Source of the DNA: CAVZQN01 sp963837395
Lineage (GTDB): Bacteria > Acidobacteriota > HRBIN11 > JAKEFK01
NCBI GenBank assembly: GCA_963837395.1
Contig: CAWINI010000004.1
Span: 2,294,001 to 2,358,000 of the forward strand
DNA length: 64,000 bases
Reading direction: 5' to 3'
Under the pieces are notes generated by a model that searched no databases, had not been told where the DNA came from, and saw only the letters and a list, made by a program, of their open reading frames with translations. A program made the translations under genes and the position numbers. Positions 1 to 9,623 of this stretch are shown one piece after another; position 1 is the stretch's first letter; every line of letters begins with the position of its first letter.

Positions 1-1454
1 TAATGTTCTTGTTCTATTCGAAGTTTGGTCCGGCCGGAGCAATCGTTCTTAAGTGCATGGTCTTTAGTTTGATTTATCTCTTAACAACAAGACATCTTAT
101 GCAGCAAAATGGCTCACCGTTTTTGATCCTTGCAATTCAGTTTTTATCAATTTGTGGTGGATTGCCGCGAATGATTGAACGACCTGAAATGTTTACTGCA
201 CTTTTTTTTGTAACATCATTTCTCATCCTTGATTATTCATTAAGAAACGGTAAACGTGCTGCATTGATCTTCCTTCCTCCATTGTTCGCAATATGGTCCA
301 ATTTTCATGCAGCAGTTATCATTGGACTGATCTTATTGGCTGTATTTTTAGTCGGATTACTTCTGCAATTTCTCCTCAGGCGAGACGGATACCCACTTTA
401 CTACAGTGCTACTGTAAAAGATCTTGTTGTTCTGTTTGTGTTGTTAATCGTTTGCACGCTTGCATCAGGATTGAACCCGTATGGCTATCGCGTTCTTACA
501 GTTCCTTTCGAACTCACATCTATCATCAATTCCGGGATTCTCAACAATGACGAATGGAAAAAGCCATCACCATTTACATTGCCGTTTTATTACGTTTGTG
601 TGCTATTTGCCTTTGGAGTCGCTTTAATCAATTTCCGGCGTTTAAGTATCGTTCACTTTTTACTCACAGTTTTTTTCATATACATTTCCATGAAATATAT
701 CCGGAATACCGGAATGTTCTGCTGGTTTCTGCCATTATTTGTTGCTCCATATGTAAAAGGACTTTCGCAATACAAGTTACAAGTTCAAATTGCAACGGCA
801 TTTACATTACTGTCACTGATCTATCTCACAACTCTTGCTTTTCCTTTTGAAAGAGGAATTGGAATAGCTTCTTATTTCCCGCAACGAATTTCGAGTTTCA
901 CAAAACAGAACAATCTTCGGGGAAATATGTTGAACAGTTATGCTTTTGGCGGTTATTTGATCTGGTCCTTATATCCGGAACGAAAAATATTTATTGATGG
1001 CAGAAATGAAGTCTATCTTCCATTACTTCAAAAGATCGTAAAATCAAGATCGGACAATCGTCAATGGAATCAATTGTTGAATGAATATCAGATCGATTAC
1101 GCGCTATTGAATTATGTAGATGACCTTGAAAAAGTGACTTACATGCAGCCCGACGGCGGCTCTTTTCTTGTGTATATGCCTTTTACCGAAACCCATTTCC
1201 CGAGATCTCGATGGGCGCTCTTATACTGGGATGATACCGGAATGGTTTTGGTACGACGAAAGGGTCAAAATTCAAATCTGCTGCCTATGGAATTCGCAAA
1301 TGTTTACCCAGAAGGTTCTGATTATATGAAACAGCTTGTTCTAAACGGAAAACTTTCCAAAGTTCAGGCGATAAGTGAACTGGAACGCAAAGTGCGGGAA
1401 GACCCATCGTGTCGACGCGCAAAGAATCTACTGGAATCACTAAAAATGTTATGA
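1..1454 (+). CDS. Polytopic membrane protein, 5' end cut off by the window
   Basis: The frame is open to the left edge, so the first visible ATG (position 3) is probably internal. The visible 483 residues hold about nine hydrophobic segments followed by a soluble tail. The stretch WSNFHAAVIIG (about residues 98-108) and the later GGYLIWSLYP...IDGRNEVY (about 317-338) match a recurrent family of uncharacterised membrane proteins from environmental bacteria that resemble GT-C glycosyltransferases, which normally carry another helix or two at the N-terminus. The last 30 residues look like one TPR-type helix pair. Its stop overlaps the start of the next gene (ATGA), so the two are translationally coupled. 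A role in surface glycan assembly is inferred from neighbours only; no catalytic motif was identified. Confidence 0.7.
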   Translation, partial: MFLFYSKFGPAGAIVLKCMVFSLIYLLTTRHLMQQNGSPFLILAIQFLSICGGLPRMIERPEMFTALFFVTSFLILDYSLRNGKRAALIFLPPLFAIWSNFHAAVIIGLILLAVFLVGLLLQFLLRRDGYPLYYSATVKDLVVLFVLLIVCTLASGLNPYGYRVLTVPFELTSIINSGILNNDEWKKPSPFTLPFYYVCVLFAFGVALINFRRLSIVHFLLTVFFIYISMKYIRNTGMFCWFLPLFVAPYVKGLSQYKLQVQIATAFTLLSLIYLTTLAFPFERGIGIASYFPQRISSFTKQNNLRGNMLNSYAFGGYLIWSLYPERKIFIDGRNEVYLPLLQKIVKSRSDNRQWNQLLNEYQIDYALLNYVDDLEKVTYMQPDGGSFLVYMPFTETHFPRSRWALLYWDDTGMVLVRRKGQNSNLLPMEFANVYPEGSDYMKQLVLNGKLSKVQAISELERKVREDPSCRRAKNLLESLKML

Positions 1455-2497
1455 AAAAAATAGTTACCTTGCTGCTATTAACTACTTTTCTTGTTTCTTG
1501 CGGATCTTCAACAAAATTAATATGGATGTGGAGGCTGCAAAGCCGATGTTATGCACAGCCTCTAATCGATGGAAATAATGTTTATGTTGTTTCGCAAAAA
1601 GGAGAGGTTGTTTCAGGTGAAATTGAAAGCGGAAAAAAGAATTGGTCGATAAAGGTGAATGGGCCAATTTTGGCGGATCCCGATTTCAATCAAGATCATC
1701 TTTTTGTATCAACTCAAAATGGATCCGTAATCGCCTTGAAGAAAAAAGATGGCAGCATTTTTTGGAGTGCCAGTTACCCTGAAGAACCGTTTACAGCTCC
1801 GTTAACCGTTGTAAAGGAAATGCTCCTTGTCCCGTCCAGAAGCGGAACTCTCTATGCACTGTCTACACAGGATGGCCATCTACTTTGGAAGCATGAAGGA
1901 AATCTGAAATACAACACAAAAGTCATGGTCAAGGATCCTTATCTATTTATCGGCGGTTGGAATCAAGACTTCTTTTGTTTTCGTATGGATGGAAGTGTTA
2001 ATTGGAAATTCAGAGCTTCTTATCGGATTGTAGAAAATGCCCTGATACATAAAAACGACGTGTACTTCACGGCTCATGATCATTTCATATATGCGCTAGA
2101 TGTTCCCACTGGAAAATTAAGATGGCGTTTTCGTGTTGATTCCGACCAACCCACAGAATTAGTAAGGGTAGACAACGAATTGTTGGTTGGGTCAAACGAC
2201 TTCTTAGAAATATTGGATCCACAGACAGGCAAAAGAATTCGCAGAATTAAAACACCCAGAATCGTTGACCGGTTATACTCATGGAACAACAAATGCGTTT
2301 TTGTTTCTACCGATGTATATATGGTTGATCCCAAAACTGGCGATATTGAGGTTCTGATTCCTGGCAAAGAACTTTTTTCAAGATCGCTTTTGCCGAGCAA
2401 CGTTTTGTCGTTTCTGACGAAAATACTGGTGTTTACGGTTATAGTATTGACCCGAAATTCCAACAAAAACTGTCAGGCTCTCAGTGACAGAAAATGA
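1451..2497 (+). CDS. PQQ-like beta-propeller lipoprotein with a C-terminal frameshift
   Basis: An in-frame ATG exists upstream at 1409, but the ATG at 1451 overlaps the preceding stop and starts a lipoprotein signal peptide (MKKIV, hydrophobic stretch, lipobox LVSC with Cys at residue 17). The mature part is a run of PQQ/WD40-like blades (repeats such as GEVVSGEIESGKKNWSI, GTLYALSTQDGHLLWKHEG, DHFIYALDVPTGKLRWRF), like BamB and related outer-membrane propeller lipoproteins. The last 39 residues are out of character. In another frame from 2380 the DNA reads KIAFAEQRFVVSDENTG and onward to a TGA at 2485-2487, a proper final blade. One T missing from the T6 run at 2373-2378 accounts for the switch. 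The ligand is unknown; a scaffold or assembly role at the membrane is inferred from the family. Confidence 0.8.
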   Translation: MKKIVTLLLLTTFLVSCGSSTKLIWMWRLQSRCYAQPLIDGNNVYVVSQKGEVVSGEIESGKKNWSIKVNGPILADPDFNQDHLFVSTQNGSVIALKKKDGSIFWSASYPEEPFTAPLTVVKEMLLVPSRSGTLYALSTQDGHLLWKHEGNLKYNTKVMVKDPYLFIGGWNQDFFCFRMDGSVNWKFRASYRIVENALIHKNDVYFTAHDHFIYALDVPTGKLRWRFRVDSDQPTELVRVDNELLVGSNDFLEILDPQTGKRIRRIKTPRIVDRLYSWNNKCVFVSTDVYMVDPKTGDIEVLIPGKELFSRSLLPSNVLSFLTKILVFTVIVLTRNSNKNCQALSDRK

Positions 2498-2648
2498 CGC
2501 TGGAAGCCCGGCCTGAATCTGTCTCAACTTTCTAACACATTGCAATCAAATCACTTACGTGGTATGCCTTCTTTATAATGGGTCGGTAATGGCTGGCATT
2601 AAACTTGCTGATATGAGGATGAAGCCAACACTACCACAAGGAGGTACG

Positions 2649-3125
2649 ATGAGAATTAGGCTAAACAAGAAAGGATTTACCCTGATCGAGCTTTTGATCG
2701 TTGTAGCCATCATCGGAATCATTGCTGCTATTGCAATTCCAAACCTGTTGAATGCAATTCAACGTGGAAAGCAAAAGAGAACAATGGCCGATATGAGAGC
2801 CGTAGGAACCGCAGTTGAAGCATTTGCGGTTGACAACAACAAATATCCGGATAGTGCATCTAACGTAACAATTATTACGGATGATGTGGAACCGATTTAC
2901 ATTAAGAAAGTCCCTACTCAGGATGGATGGGCACATGCATTTGAATATGTCAGCTCACCAACTGGTGCAGCTCAAAGTTATTCCATTCAGAGCTATGGGA
3001 AGAACACAACACAAGAAAACGATTGTTCTACAGCTAGCTACAAGGGAATTACAACCAATTTCAACAACGATATTTGCTTTTCCCAGGGAAGTTTCACCAT
3101 GTTCCCAGAAGGAATTCAGCAATAA
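2649..3125 (+). CDS. Type IV prepilin (PilA/GspG-like major pilin candidate)
   Basis: The start at 2649 is chosen over the upstream in-frame codon at 2559 because a strong AAGGAGG (2638-2644) sits just before it and it leaves a short prepilin leader. The 158-residue protein begins MRIRLNKKG, then the class III cleavage site G|FTLIELLIVVAIIGIIAA with Glu at +5, the hallmark cut by the prepilin peptidase. The hydrophobic helix is followed by a small globular domain with the DGW motif (about residues 96-98) typical of GspG-like and acidobacterial pilins. It ends just upstream of a perfect intrinsic terminator and would therefore be made separately from the next pilin. It is a structural subunit of a type IV pilus or a pseudopilus; which one cannot be told here. 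Confidence 0.88.
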   Translation: MRIRLNKKGFTLIELLIVVAIIGIIAAIAIPNLLNAIQRGKQKRTMADMRAVGTAVEAFAVDNNKYPDSASNVTIITDDVEPIYIKKVPTQDGWAHAFEYVSSPTGAAQSYSIQSYGKNTTQENDCSTASYKGITTNFNNDICFSQGSFTMFPEGIQQ

Positions 3126-3134
3126 ACTTTTGTT

Positions 3135-3176
3135 AAAAGTGGTCCTGTCAGGGGACAGGACCACTTTTGTTTTTTT
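3135..3176 (+). terminator. Intrinsic terminator after the first pilin
   Basis: A perfect 15-bp stem (3135-3149 with 3154-3168, AAAAGTGGTCCTGTC and its complement) encloses a 4-nt AGGG loop and is followed by GTTTTTTT. It lies 9 nt past the pilin stop. As the stem is flanked by A and T runs it could work on both strands, but only the plus strand has a gene ending here. Confidence 0.9.
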
Positions 3177-3205
3177 CACTATCGCGCGTTAGAATAGGAA
3201 TACTT

Positions 3206-3667
3206 ATGAAAAAGGGGTGGGGGTCAAATCAAAAAGGATTCACACTAGTAGAACTATTAGTGGTTGTTGCGATTATAGGAATCCTTGTTGCGATTGCGGT
3301 CCCAAATTTGTTAGATGCAATTGATCGTTCAAAGCAACGTGCTACCGTTGCCGAAATGAGACTCTGGGCGATCTCTTTGCAAGAATATTACGCACAACTT
3401 AGTAATTATCCTCCACCGGGTGGAGTACTGGTACAGGTTGATCAAAACTTGAAAGACCGACTGGTTCCATTTACCATCAATACCTTAGACCTGGAAGATG
3501 GTTGGAAATTTCCATACTGGTATGAATCGGATCTTGCAGCATCTTACACATTTCGATCTTGCGGAAAGGATGGAATTTGTGGACTTGGAGTAACTCCAAG
3601 CACCTGGTTTAATTACAAACTGGATATTGTGGTAGCCGATGGTATCTTTATAAACGCACCGAGCTAG
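3206..3667 (+). CDS. Second type IV prepilin
   Basis: The ATG at 3206 gives a compact leader MKKGWGSNQKG followed by FTLVELLVVVAIIGILVAIAVPNLL, a canonical prepilin site with Glu at +5. The upstream in-frame start at 3167 lies inside the terminator tail and is unlikely. At 153 residues it is similar in size to the preceding pilin and shares the N-terminal helix, but the globular part diverges (LEDGWKFPYWYESD carries the family DGW element). A terminator separates it from the first pilin, so it may have its own promoter or depend on read-through. Probably a minor or alternative pilin subunit in the inner membrane or fibre. Confidence 0.85.
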   Translation: MKKGWGSNQKGFTLVELLVVVAIIGILVAIAVPNLLDAIDRSKQRATVAEMRLWAISLQEYYAQLSNYPPPGGVLVQVDQNLKDRLVPFTINTLDLEDGWKFPYWYESDLAASYTFRSCGKDGICGLGVTPSTWFNYKLDIVVADGIFINAPS

Positions 3668-3670
3668 TGG

Positions 3671-5536
3671 GTGTCTTATTTAAAGTTTGCATTTTTCCCT
3701 ATCTTCGTCTTCTTCGCCATATTCCCTTTCTTCGAAGGACTTGAAACTCCCGCCGGTCTGTTCATCGTTCATACTTTAGTATTGGTCTCCTTGCTCTGCG
3801 TACTGTTTTACTATCGTAGAATTTGGGCACCTCCTTATCTCGGACGATTTGTTGCTTTTCTCTTGATCCTGATTCCGAGCATTATCATTGCACCTTATAA
3901 ATACGCTGCATTTCTGGAACTTTGGGACTACTGGGTTGCGGCAATGTTTGCAATTTTGGTGTATTCCATTTTCAAAGAAAATGAAGATTCACTTGAACAT
4001 ATCGCAATTATCTGTTTCTTCATCGGTTCAATCTGTACGATCCTTTCTATTTTGTTAATACCAAATCCAAATCTCCGCTGGAGTGGATCATTTGTTAGTC
4101 CTTTAGACTTTGGCATTTTCTGTCTATTGCTATTTCTACTCGGACTATTTTGCTTCGAACGAGCTACGCTCACCCTGTGGAAAGTTGCAATTTCCATTTG
4201 CCTGGTTTTTCTTGTGACTTGCGTTGCAATGGCTTCCTCTCGCGCTGTATTCCTGGCTACATTTGTGATGCTTATCTATTACTTATGGAGGAAAAGATCA
4301 TCGCGACTTATTTCAACTTTTCTCGCGATCGCACTAATGGGTAGTGCAGTCGTGATATATATCCGGCTTTTTCACTACTCTGATCCTTTTCAATATTATC
4401 GACTTAAGATCTGGAAGTATTCGCTTCAAGGAATTTTGAAAGATCCATATTTTGGGATTGGCTTAAATATGTTGCAGCATCGTGCAGCTCAGTTTAATTT
4501 TCCAGCGGATCAAGAAGTAGGTCGCTATTCACGCATTGCCACTTCAGCTGATAACCAATATTTGCAAATACTCATTGAGACCGGTTTTGTAGGATTTTTT
4601 TTGTTCTTGATCGGATGGATCAGTTTGTACTTCGGGTTACGAAAACTTTCACCCAGATTTCTTGCCTTCCAGGGCGCATATATTGTTATCACAATTATCT
4701 CGTTTTTTACTTTACCTTTATTGAATACATCGATTCTTTTTTTGTTTCTTTTCTTAATCTTGTTTCCACTTCCATTTGACCCGGAAACGAAATCCCGATC
4801 ACTAACATTTGGATGGCTTACTTCAATTATTACCGCCGTCTTTGTCACTGGGCTATTTTTGCTTGCGGTTTATTTTCCATTTCGATCTTTTCAGGAAGAA
4901 CGTGCTTACGTCTCTAGCCGCGATCCAAGCGAAGCCAAAAAACACTTGAAAGCTGCTATAAAATTCAATCCCTATCAGCCCTATACTGCTTTCGCGCCAA
5001 TTCGCAAAACAGTTGACGCTCACCCAAAGCTAACATCTGAACAATGGCTTGTTTTATCATCGAGCATCAATCATTTGATTGAATTAAATCCTGTTGAACC
5101 TGATTTTTATGTTTACAAGGCAAAGATTTTTAGAATTCTTTTGGAAGAAACGCGAAATCCAAAATATTATCAGGAAGCTGTTTATTACTATCAATCTGCG
5201 TTTCAGCAATCCCCATTCAATGTTTTTCTGCGAATAGACTATGCTTATTTTGAAAAACAATTAGGTCACCTGGAACGATCTGAATCCGAATTAAAGGAAA
5301 TTTTGCGTCTCGAGCCGGTGTACTTAAATGCTAGATTATTGCTTGCAGAAATTTGCTTTAGACAGGGCAAACAAGAAGCAGCCAAAAAGGAACTACAAGA
5401 AATTGAGCGATTGGAAAAGCGTTACAAAAATCTGCAATCTTCTGTCAATGAACCTTATGTGCGAAAATTGATTACTGTTGATAATAACTACAAGGACCAA
5501 TTAAAGAAGGTGATCTTAAGTGCGCCACAATCGTAG
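3671..5536 (+). CDS. O-antigen ligase (Wzy_C) family membrane protein with C-terminal TPR domain
   Basis: This 621-residue protein starts at a GTG (3671) 3 nt after the preceding stop; no good Shine-Dalgarno is visible. The first ~420 residues hold about ten to twelve helices. The signature of the ligase/polymerase family is seen around ADNQYLQILIETGFVG (about residues 294-309), the conserved periplasmic/TM segment of Wzy_C proteins. From about residue 430 the protein is soluble with TPR-like helices (EAVYYYQSAFQQSPFNVF, LERSESELKEILRLEPVY). Such fusions either ligate a glycan to a lipid or protein or polymerise it; the proximity of pilin genes makes a pilin-glycosylating oligosaccharyltransferase (PilO/TfpO-like) possible, but that is inference. 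Confidence 0.8.
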   Translation: MSYLKFAFFPIFVFFAIFPFFEGLETPAGLFIVHTLVLVSLLCVLFYYRRIWAPPYLGRFVAFLLILIPSIIIAPYKYAAFLELWDYWVAAMFAILVYSIFKENEDSLEHIAIICFFIGSICTILSILLIPNPNLRWSGSFVSPLDFGIFCLLLFLLGLFCFERATLTLWKVAISICLVFLVTCVAMASSRAVFLATFVMLIYYLWRKRSSRLISTFLAIALMGSAVVIYIRLFHYSDPFQYYRLKIWKYSLQGILKDPYFGIGLNMLQHRAAQFNFPADQEVGRYSRIATSADNQYLQILIETGFVGFFLFLIGWISLYFGLRKLSPRFLAFQGAYIVITIISFFTLPLLNTSILFLFLFLILFPLPFDPETKSRSLTFGWLTSIITAVFVTGLFLLAVYFPFRSFQEERAYVSSRDPSEAKKHLKAAIKFNPYQPYTAFAPIRKTVDAHPKLTSEQWLVLSSSINHLIELNPVEPDFYVYKAKIFRILLEETRNPKYYQEAVYYYQSAFQQSPFNVFLRIDYAYFEKQLGHLERSESELKEILRLEPVYLNARLLLAEICFRQGKQEAAKKELQEIERLEKRYKNLQSSVNEPYVRKLITVDNNYKDQLKKVILSAPQS

Positions 5537-5560
5537 ACATCAGTATTTTCGATTTTAAGA

Positions 5561-6295
5561 ATGCATCCCACCGGAGTGAATCTTTCCATAGTAGTGCCTG
5601 CTTTCAACGAAGAGAAGCGGATTGAAAGTCCATTGGATGAAGTGATTCAGTACTTACGCAATCAATTTCAACAATGGGAGCTCATTTATTCTGATGATGG
5701 AAGTACTGATAGGACTTTGGAAAAGCTACGTAAGCTGCAAGAAAAATATCCAGAAATAAAAGTTGTGGGAGTTCCGAAGAACCGCGGGAAAGGTTCTGCA
5801 GTTCGAACAGGAATGTCCGCTGCTTCAGGAAACATCATTCTATTTTCCGATACTGATTTCAGTACACCGATTCAAGAGACTGAAAAATTACTTAAATATC
5901 TAAATGAAGGTTATGACGTGGCGATAGGCAGCAGGGGCCTTTCTGACTCACAGGTGGAAATACATCAAGCCTGGCCACGAGAAATGATGGGGAAAATGTT
6001 CAACACGATGCTGCATTCGCTTTTGCCAATTGAATTTATGGACACTCAATGCGGCTTTAAGATGTTTAGCAGAAAAGCTGTTGACATCATATTACCTAAA
6101 ATGCACCTGGAAAGTTTTGCATTTGATGTGGAAATATTAATTATCGCTCAAACTAATCGCCTGCGAATTGTTGAAGTGCCTGTAATCTGGAGAAATGTTT
6201 TGGATAGCAGGGTGCACCCGATTCGCAATTCGGTAGAAATGATCCGCGACGTGTTGAAAGTGCGCCACAGACTCGCCATGAATCTCTATTCCTGA
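5561..6295 (+). CDS. Family 2 glycosyltransferase, dolichyl-phosphate-glucose synthase type
   Basis: A 244-residue GT-A enzyme. It opens with LSIVVPAFNEEKRI (residues 8-21), has the nucleotide-sugar/metal site SDDGSTDRT (about 46-54) and a second acidic motif FSDTDFSTP (about 102-110), and ends with GSRG...QCGFKMF and the conserved acceptor region. This layout matches polyprenyl-phosphate sugar synthases (DPG synthase-like), which load a hexose onto undecaprenyl phosphate at the inner face of the membrane. No C-terminal membrane helices follow, unlike GtrB. It precedes the YfhO-type gene by 16 nt, so a shared transcript and a donor-lipid supply role are plausible. Confidence 0.85.
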   Translation: MHPTGVNLSIVVPAFNEEKRIESPLDEVIQYLRNQFQQWELIYSDDGSTDRTLEKLRKLQEKYPEIKVVGVPKNRGKGSAVRTGMSAASGNIILFSDTDFSTPIQETEKLLKYLNEGYDVAIGSRGLSDSQVEIHQAWPREMMGKMFNTMLHSLLPIEFMDTQCGFKMFSRKAVDIILPKMHLESFAFDVEILIIAQTNRLRIVEVPVIWRNVLDSRVHPIRNSVEMIRDVLKVRHRLAMNLYS

Positions 6296-6311
6296 TCAAA
6301 TATGAAAGGCA

Positions 6312-8657
6312 ATGACGTTTAAGGAGATATTTAAGGAAAAGGAATTTTGGATTCTAAGCTCACTTGCTTTGCTAATATTTCCCGGAACAATCCTATTCGG
6401 CGAAACTTTCTTCTATCGCGATCTCTATCAACATTTTGTTCCCACGAAGAAACTGTTTACTCAGATCTTAAAAAGCGGGCAACTTCCATTGTGGAACCCT
6501 TACCTTCATGGCGGGCAGCCTTTTCTAGCAGAAATTAATTTCAGTATTCTATACCCTTCAAATGTTTTGTATTTAATTTTGCCTTTTTATACGGCATTCA
6601 ACATTAACATTCTTGTTCATCTAATGTTTGGTGCAGCCGGAGCATATTGTTTGGCGCGATTCACCGGGATGTCACCTTATGCCAGTTTCTTGTGTGGTGT
6701 CGTTTTTTCTTTTTGTGGCTATTCGTTATCTCAAATTAACTTACTGAGTAGATTACTGGCGTATCCATATATTCCCTGGCTCTGCCTTCTGTGGCATCGT
6801 TTCTTGTTTGAAAAAAAATTTCAATGGTTCATCCTCTCTGCTATATTCGCTACGTTTCAAATTCTAGCTGGCACTCCAGAATGGACACTTATTGCATTTT
6901 TATTAATGTTCATTTGGTCATTAGGATTTCCGTATGACATCAGTAATTGGCGAAAAATTCTTGCCTTAATATTTCTTGGAATTGTCACTCTCTTATTTTC
7001 AAGCGTTCAGATCATTCCAACCTCCGAAATGCTTGCAGTTTCTTCTCGCTCCCAGAAAGTTACATTTGAGGCATTCAGTTTTTGGTCGATTCATTTTCAA
7101 CGTCTCCCCGAAATGATTCTGCCTAATTTTTTAGGGAGGACAGACACCCTTTCAGCAATCGATTACTGGGGATCTAGAATCGAAAATCTACGTTTTCCTT
7201 ATATATTGAGTCTGTATTTCGGGTTTGGTGTTCTGCTCTTGTCGCTGACTGGTCTAAAGAGCGAGCAAAACAATTTGCAAAAACTGCGGTACATTCTTGG
7301 CGCTACAGCAGTTGTGGCTCTTCTGTTTTCCTTAGGAACGTATTTCCCGCTTGTGCATTTCGCATATAAATGGATCCCCGGGCTTGATCGTTTTCGCTAC
7401 CCGGTGAAATTTTTTTGTGCTGCGATTCTTCCCATTAGCTATCTTGCTGCTTCAGGTTTCGAATCCCAGTGGACTAATCCTGATCGAAAAGCAAACCGAC
7501 CTGTTTTGATTTTGTTGTTAACTTTTGCGTCTATTTTGCTGGTTTTTCGATGGCGAATCTCATCTGAATCATTTCTTAACTCCTTTGCTGAAACATTTTT
7601 CAAACAGCAATCCACCCACATTCTAAAGTCAGGAATAATTTCATCAGTCCTGCAGGCGTTCATAACAGCAAGCCTGTTGAGCATGATTTACATCTTTCAG
7701 AGATTCCGCCAAAACAATTGGCAGAAAATTCTGGTTATCGTAGTGATATTCATTGATCTCATAATAGCTGCACGAAACTTAAATCCTTTAACGCCTACTT
7801 CTTTTTATGAAGAAGTTCCAAATGCTGCGAATCTTGTTAAAAAAGAATTAGCAGGAGGAAAGTTTTACCGAACACCGAATCCAGAAGGTATTGTTCTAAA
7901 AGCGCCATCGAATGAAATTCTCTGGATGTATCGCTGGAGTGAAGAGGTATTGGAAGATTATGCAGGCACAACATATGGGATTCCGATGGTTTTTCATATA
8001 GGGATAGATGGGCTAGAACAAAAACGGCTGACTGACTTAACTTCTTCATTGAAGACTGTCCCATGGAAAAATAAACTACCGTTGCTTTCAGCTGCTGGTG
8101 TAACCGTAATTATGACCCACGAAAAATTGTCAATTCCGGGAATCGAGCTTCGTTATGTTTTGCATAATCAAAGTAATGTAACTTTTTATATTTATAAGAA
8201 TAATAACGCTATTATCCCTGCCTCACGTGTTTCCAAGGTCCTTTACAAACAGAACTTTAAAAATAGTTTTGACGCTTTAACGGATCAGAATTTTTTACCA
8301 AAACAATTTGCAATATCGGATGATGTAGAATCGTCTTCAAACTGTGATGATCCACAGGCTTCTGTAAGAACTGTACGGCAAAATTTGCTGGAAACGGAAT
8401 ATGAAACAGAGGGATCGTGCGAGGGTTTTATCGTTTTGACACTTCCTTATTACAAAAATTGGAAAGTGACTGTGGACGAAAAACCGGAACGACTATTAAG
8501 AATGAACTGGGCATTCAGTGGCGTTAAAGTTCCACAAGGAAAACATCGGATTAGGCTTCATTACTCGTCGCGTTCAGTAAAAGTGGGAGCCTTGATTTCT
8601 GTTGCGTCACTAATGTTAGTTGTCTTTATCGGCTTCAAACTGAACCGCTTTTTTTAG
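6312..8657 (+). CDS. YfhO-type polytopic membrane protein
   Basis: 781 residues, with about 13 hydrophobic segments in the N-terminal two thirds and a soluble region of about 240 residues before a last helix. Family signatures are RDLYQHFVPTKKLFTQ (about 37-52), LPLWNPYLHGGQPFLAE and, near the end, LPYYKNWKVTVDEK followed by KVPQGKHRIRLHY. YfhO proteins are GT-C-like enzymes; in Firmicutes YfhO and relatives glycosylate lipoteichoic acid using lipid-linked sugars. The preceding gene could supply such a lipid-linked sugar. The last codons and the stop lie in a 33-bp sequence (8649-8681) that recurs near the end of the membrane-protein gene at 17949-20021. Confidence 0.82.
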   Translation: MTFKEIFKEKEFWILSSLALLIFPGTILFGETFFYRDLYQHFVPTKKLFTQILKSGQLPLWNPYLHGGQPFLAEINFSILYPSNVLYLILPFYTAFNINILVHLMFGAAGAYCLARFTGMSPYASFLCGVVFSFCGYSLSQINLLSRLLAYPYIPWLCLLWHRFLFEKKFQWFILSAIFATFQILAGTPEWTLIAFLLMFIWSLGFPYDISNWRKILALIFLGIVTLLFSSVQIIPTSEMLAVSSRSQKVTFEAFSFWSIHFQRLPEMILPNFLGRTDTLSAIDYWGSRIENLRFPYILSLYFGFGVLLLSLTGLKSEQNNLQKLRYILGATAVVALLFSLGTYFPLVHFAYKWIPGLDRFRYPVKFFCAAILPISYLAASGFESQWTNPDRKANRPVLILLLTFASILLVFRWRISSESFLNSFAETFFKQQSTHILKSGIISSVLQAFITASLLSMIYIFQRFRQNNWQKILVIVVIFIDLIIAARNLNPLTPTSFYEEVPNAANLVKKELAGGKFYRTPNPEGIVLKAPSNEILWMYRWSEEVLEDYAGTTYGIPMVFHIGIDGLEQKRLTDLTSSLKTVPWKNKLPLLSAAGVTVIMTHEKLSIPGIELRYVLHNQSNVTFYIYKNNNAIIPASRVSKVLYKQNFKNSFDALTDQNFLPKQFAISDDVESSSNCDDPQASVRTVRQNLLETEYETEGSCEGFIVLTLPYYKNWKVTVDEKPERLLRMNWAFSGVKVPQGKHRIRLHYSSRSVKVGALISVASLMLVVFIGFKLNRFF

Positions 8658-8681
8658 GATCAGGAATTTTTCGCCGGAAAC
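8649..8681 (-). repeat. 33-bp duplicate shared with 17961-17993
   Basis: Both sites read TTTTTTTAGGAT, three variable bases, then AATTTTTCGCCGGAAAC; only two positions differ by eye. On the minus strand both encode VSGEKFLILKK. At 17961-17993 this is the true C-terminus of a 690-residue membrane protein. Here it lies over the last codons of the YfhO-type gene, and upstream on the minus strand a short stretch stays open (MGGALQVSGEKF). It may be the stump of a lost copy of that gene. Confidence 0.6.
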
Positions 8682-8765
8682 CTGAAGAGCGCCACCCATT
8701 CGCAATGAATTTGACTCGTGAAAACTGCGGGAGAAAAGTGTTTCGAGCCAGCAGACGAGCTAATG

Positions 8766-9608
8766 CTACACTTTTTTTGCGGTGATTGTGACCCATGTGG
8801 CTAACTCATTTTTTGTTGAGTCTGATACTTTGCCTGCAAAGGAGCGATTCATAATCTCGTCTTCGTGTTCAAAATCTCTGATTCTGCTATTCAAAAATTT
8901 CCGGCGTTCGGATCCAGAAAGGCCTTTCATGTAGGAATTTATGATCCATGATAGTGCGTAGAAAGGATGCCCCATATCAACACTTGAAACTTGGATTCGT
9001 TCGCCAAACAGATTTAAAAGCCCTGGGAGAGTCATGTTGTAGTAATGATTCGGATATCCATGTAAAGGTTGTAGAAATGCGACAGCGATTTGCAAAATTC
9101 CATCAGGTTTCATTACGCGAATAATCTCTTTCGCACACTGAAACGGATCTCTTACATGTTCGAAAACCGCATGTGAAATCACAGCATCAAAGACCCCATC
9201 GCGGAACGGCAGCGCTTCAGCCATCCCCCGGACATCAGTCGTCGGATAATCTACAATATCGTAATAAATCACGGATGGATGATAGTTCACTTTCAAACCG
9301 CATCCATGGTCAAGAACTAACCCCTCACGTAATTTCGATGCAAGCGCATTTTGATAATCAAAGTAATCCATCTGCGAAATATTTTCAGGAGGCGCTGAAT
9401 CAATTGCACCCTTAACCTGCGTAGAAAGGAAATCATACTTTAAAGCATCGTAGATGTAGCCCAAATCCTTTCCACTAACTAGAACTTTCCCATTCTCAAA
9501 CTGAAGAGCGGTACTTTTCGTGGCGGGACATTGCAGAATTTCGGCGATTCTTTTTAGCTTTTCAGATTTCATTTTCATAAACGGTTTAACATTCCCAGAA
9601 TTCTTCAA
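8766..9608 (-). CDS. Class I SAM-dependent methyltransferase
   Basis: The ORF of 280 codons begins at TTG 9608; an in-frame TAA lies three codons before it. ATG codons at 9578 and 9572 are more likely true starts. Residues about 25-60 (LQCPATKSTALQFENGKVLV) resemble the short Trm112-like zinc-less domain found before such enzymes. The SAM-binding motif is VLDHGCGLKVN (about 97-107), and post-I/IV motifs are VRGMAEALPFRDGVFDAVISHAVFEHV (about 128-154). The substrate is unknown; related genes sit in glycan clusters. An IS256-like element begins 16 bp upstream and probably displaced its native promoter. Confidence 0.8.
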   Translation of the reverse strand: MKNSGNVKPFMKMKSEKLKRIAEILQCPATKSTALQFENGKVLVSGKDLGYIYDALKYDFLSTQVKGAIDSAPPENISQMDYFDYQNALASKLREGLVLDHGCGLKVNYHPSVIYYDIVDYPTTDVRGMAEALPFRDGVFDAVISHAVFEHVRDPFQCAKEIIRVMKPDGILQIAVAFLQPLHGYPNHYYNMTLPGLLNLFGERIQVSSVDMGHPFYALSWIINSYMKGLSGSERRKFLNSRIRDFEHEDEIMNRSFAGKVSDSTKNELATWVTITAKKV

Positions 9609-9623
9609 GGTGATGTCTTAAGA

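Noticed and set aside
2559..2648. N-terminal extension of the first pilin
   Set aside because: The strong RBS and short prepilin leader fix the start at 2649; TATAAT at 2574-2579 lies inside the supposed extension, though no matching -35 was seen.
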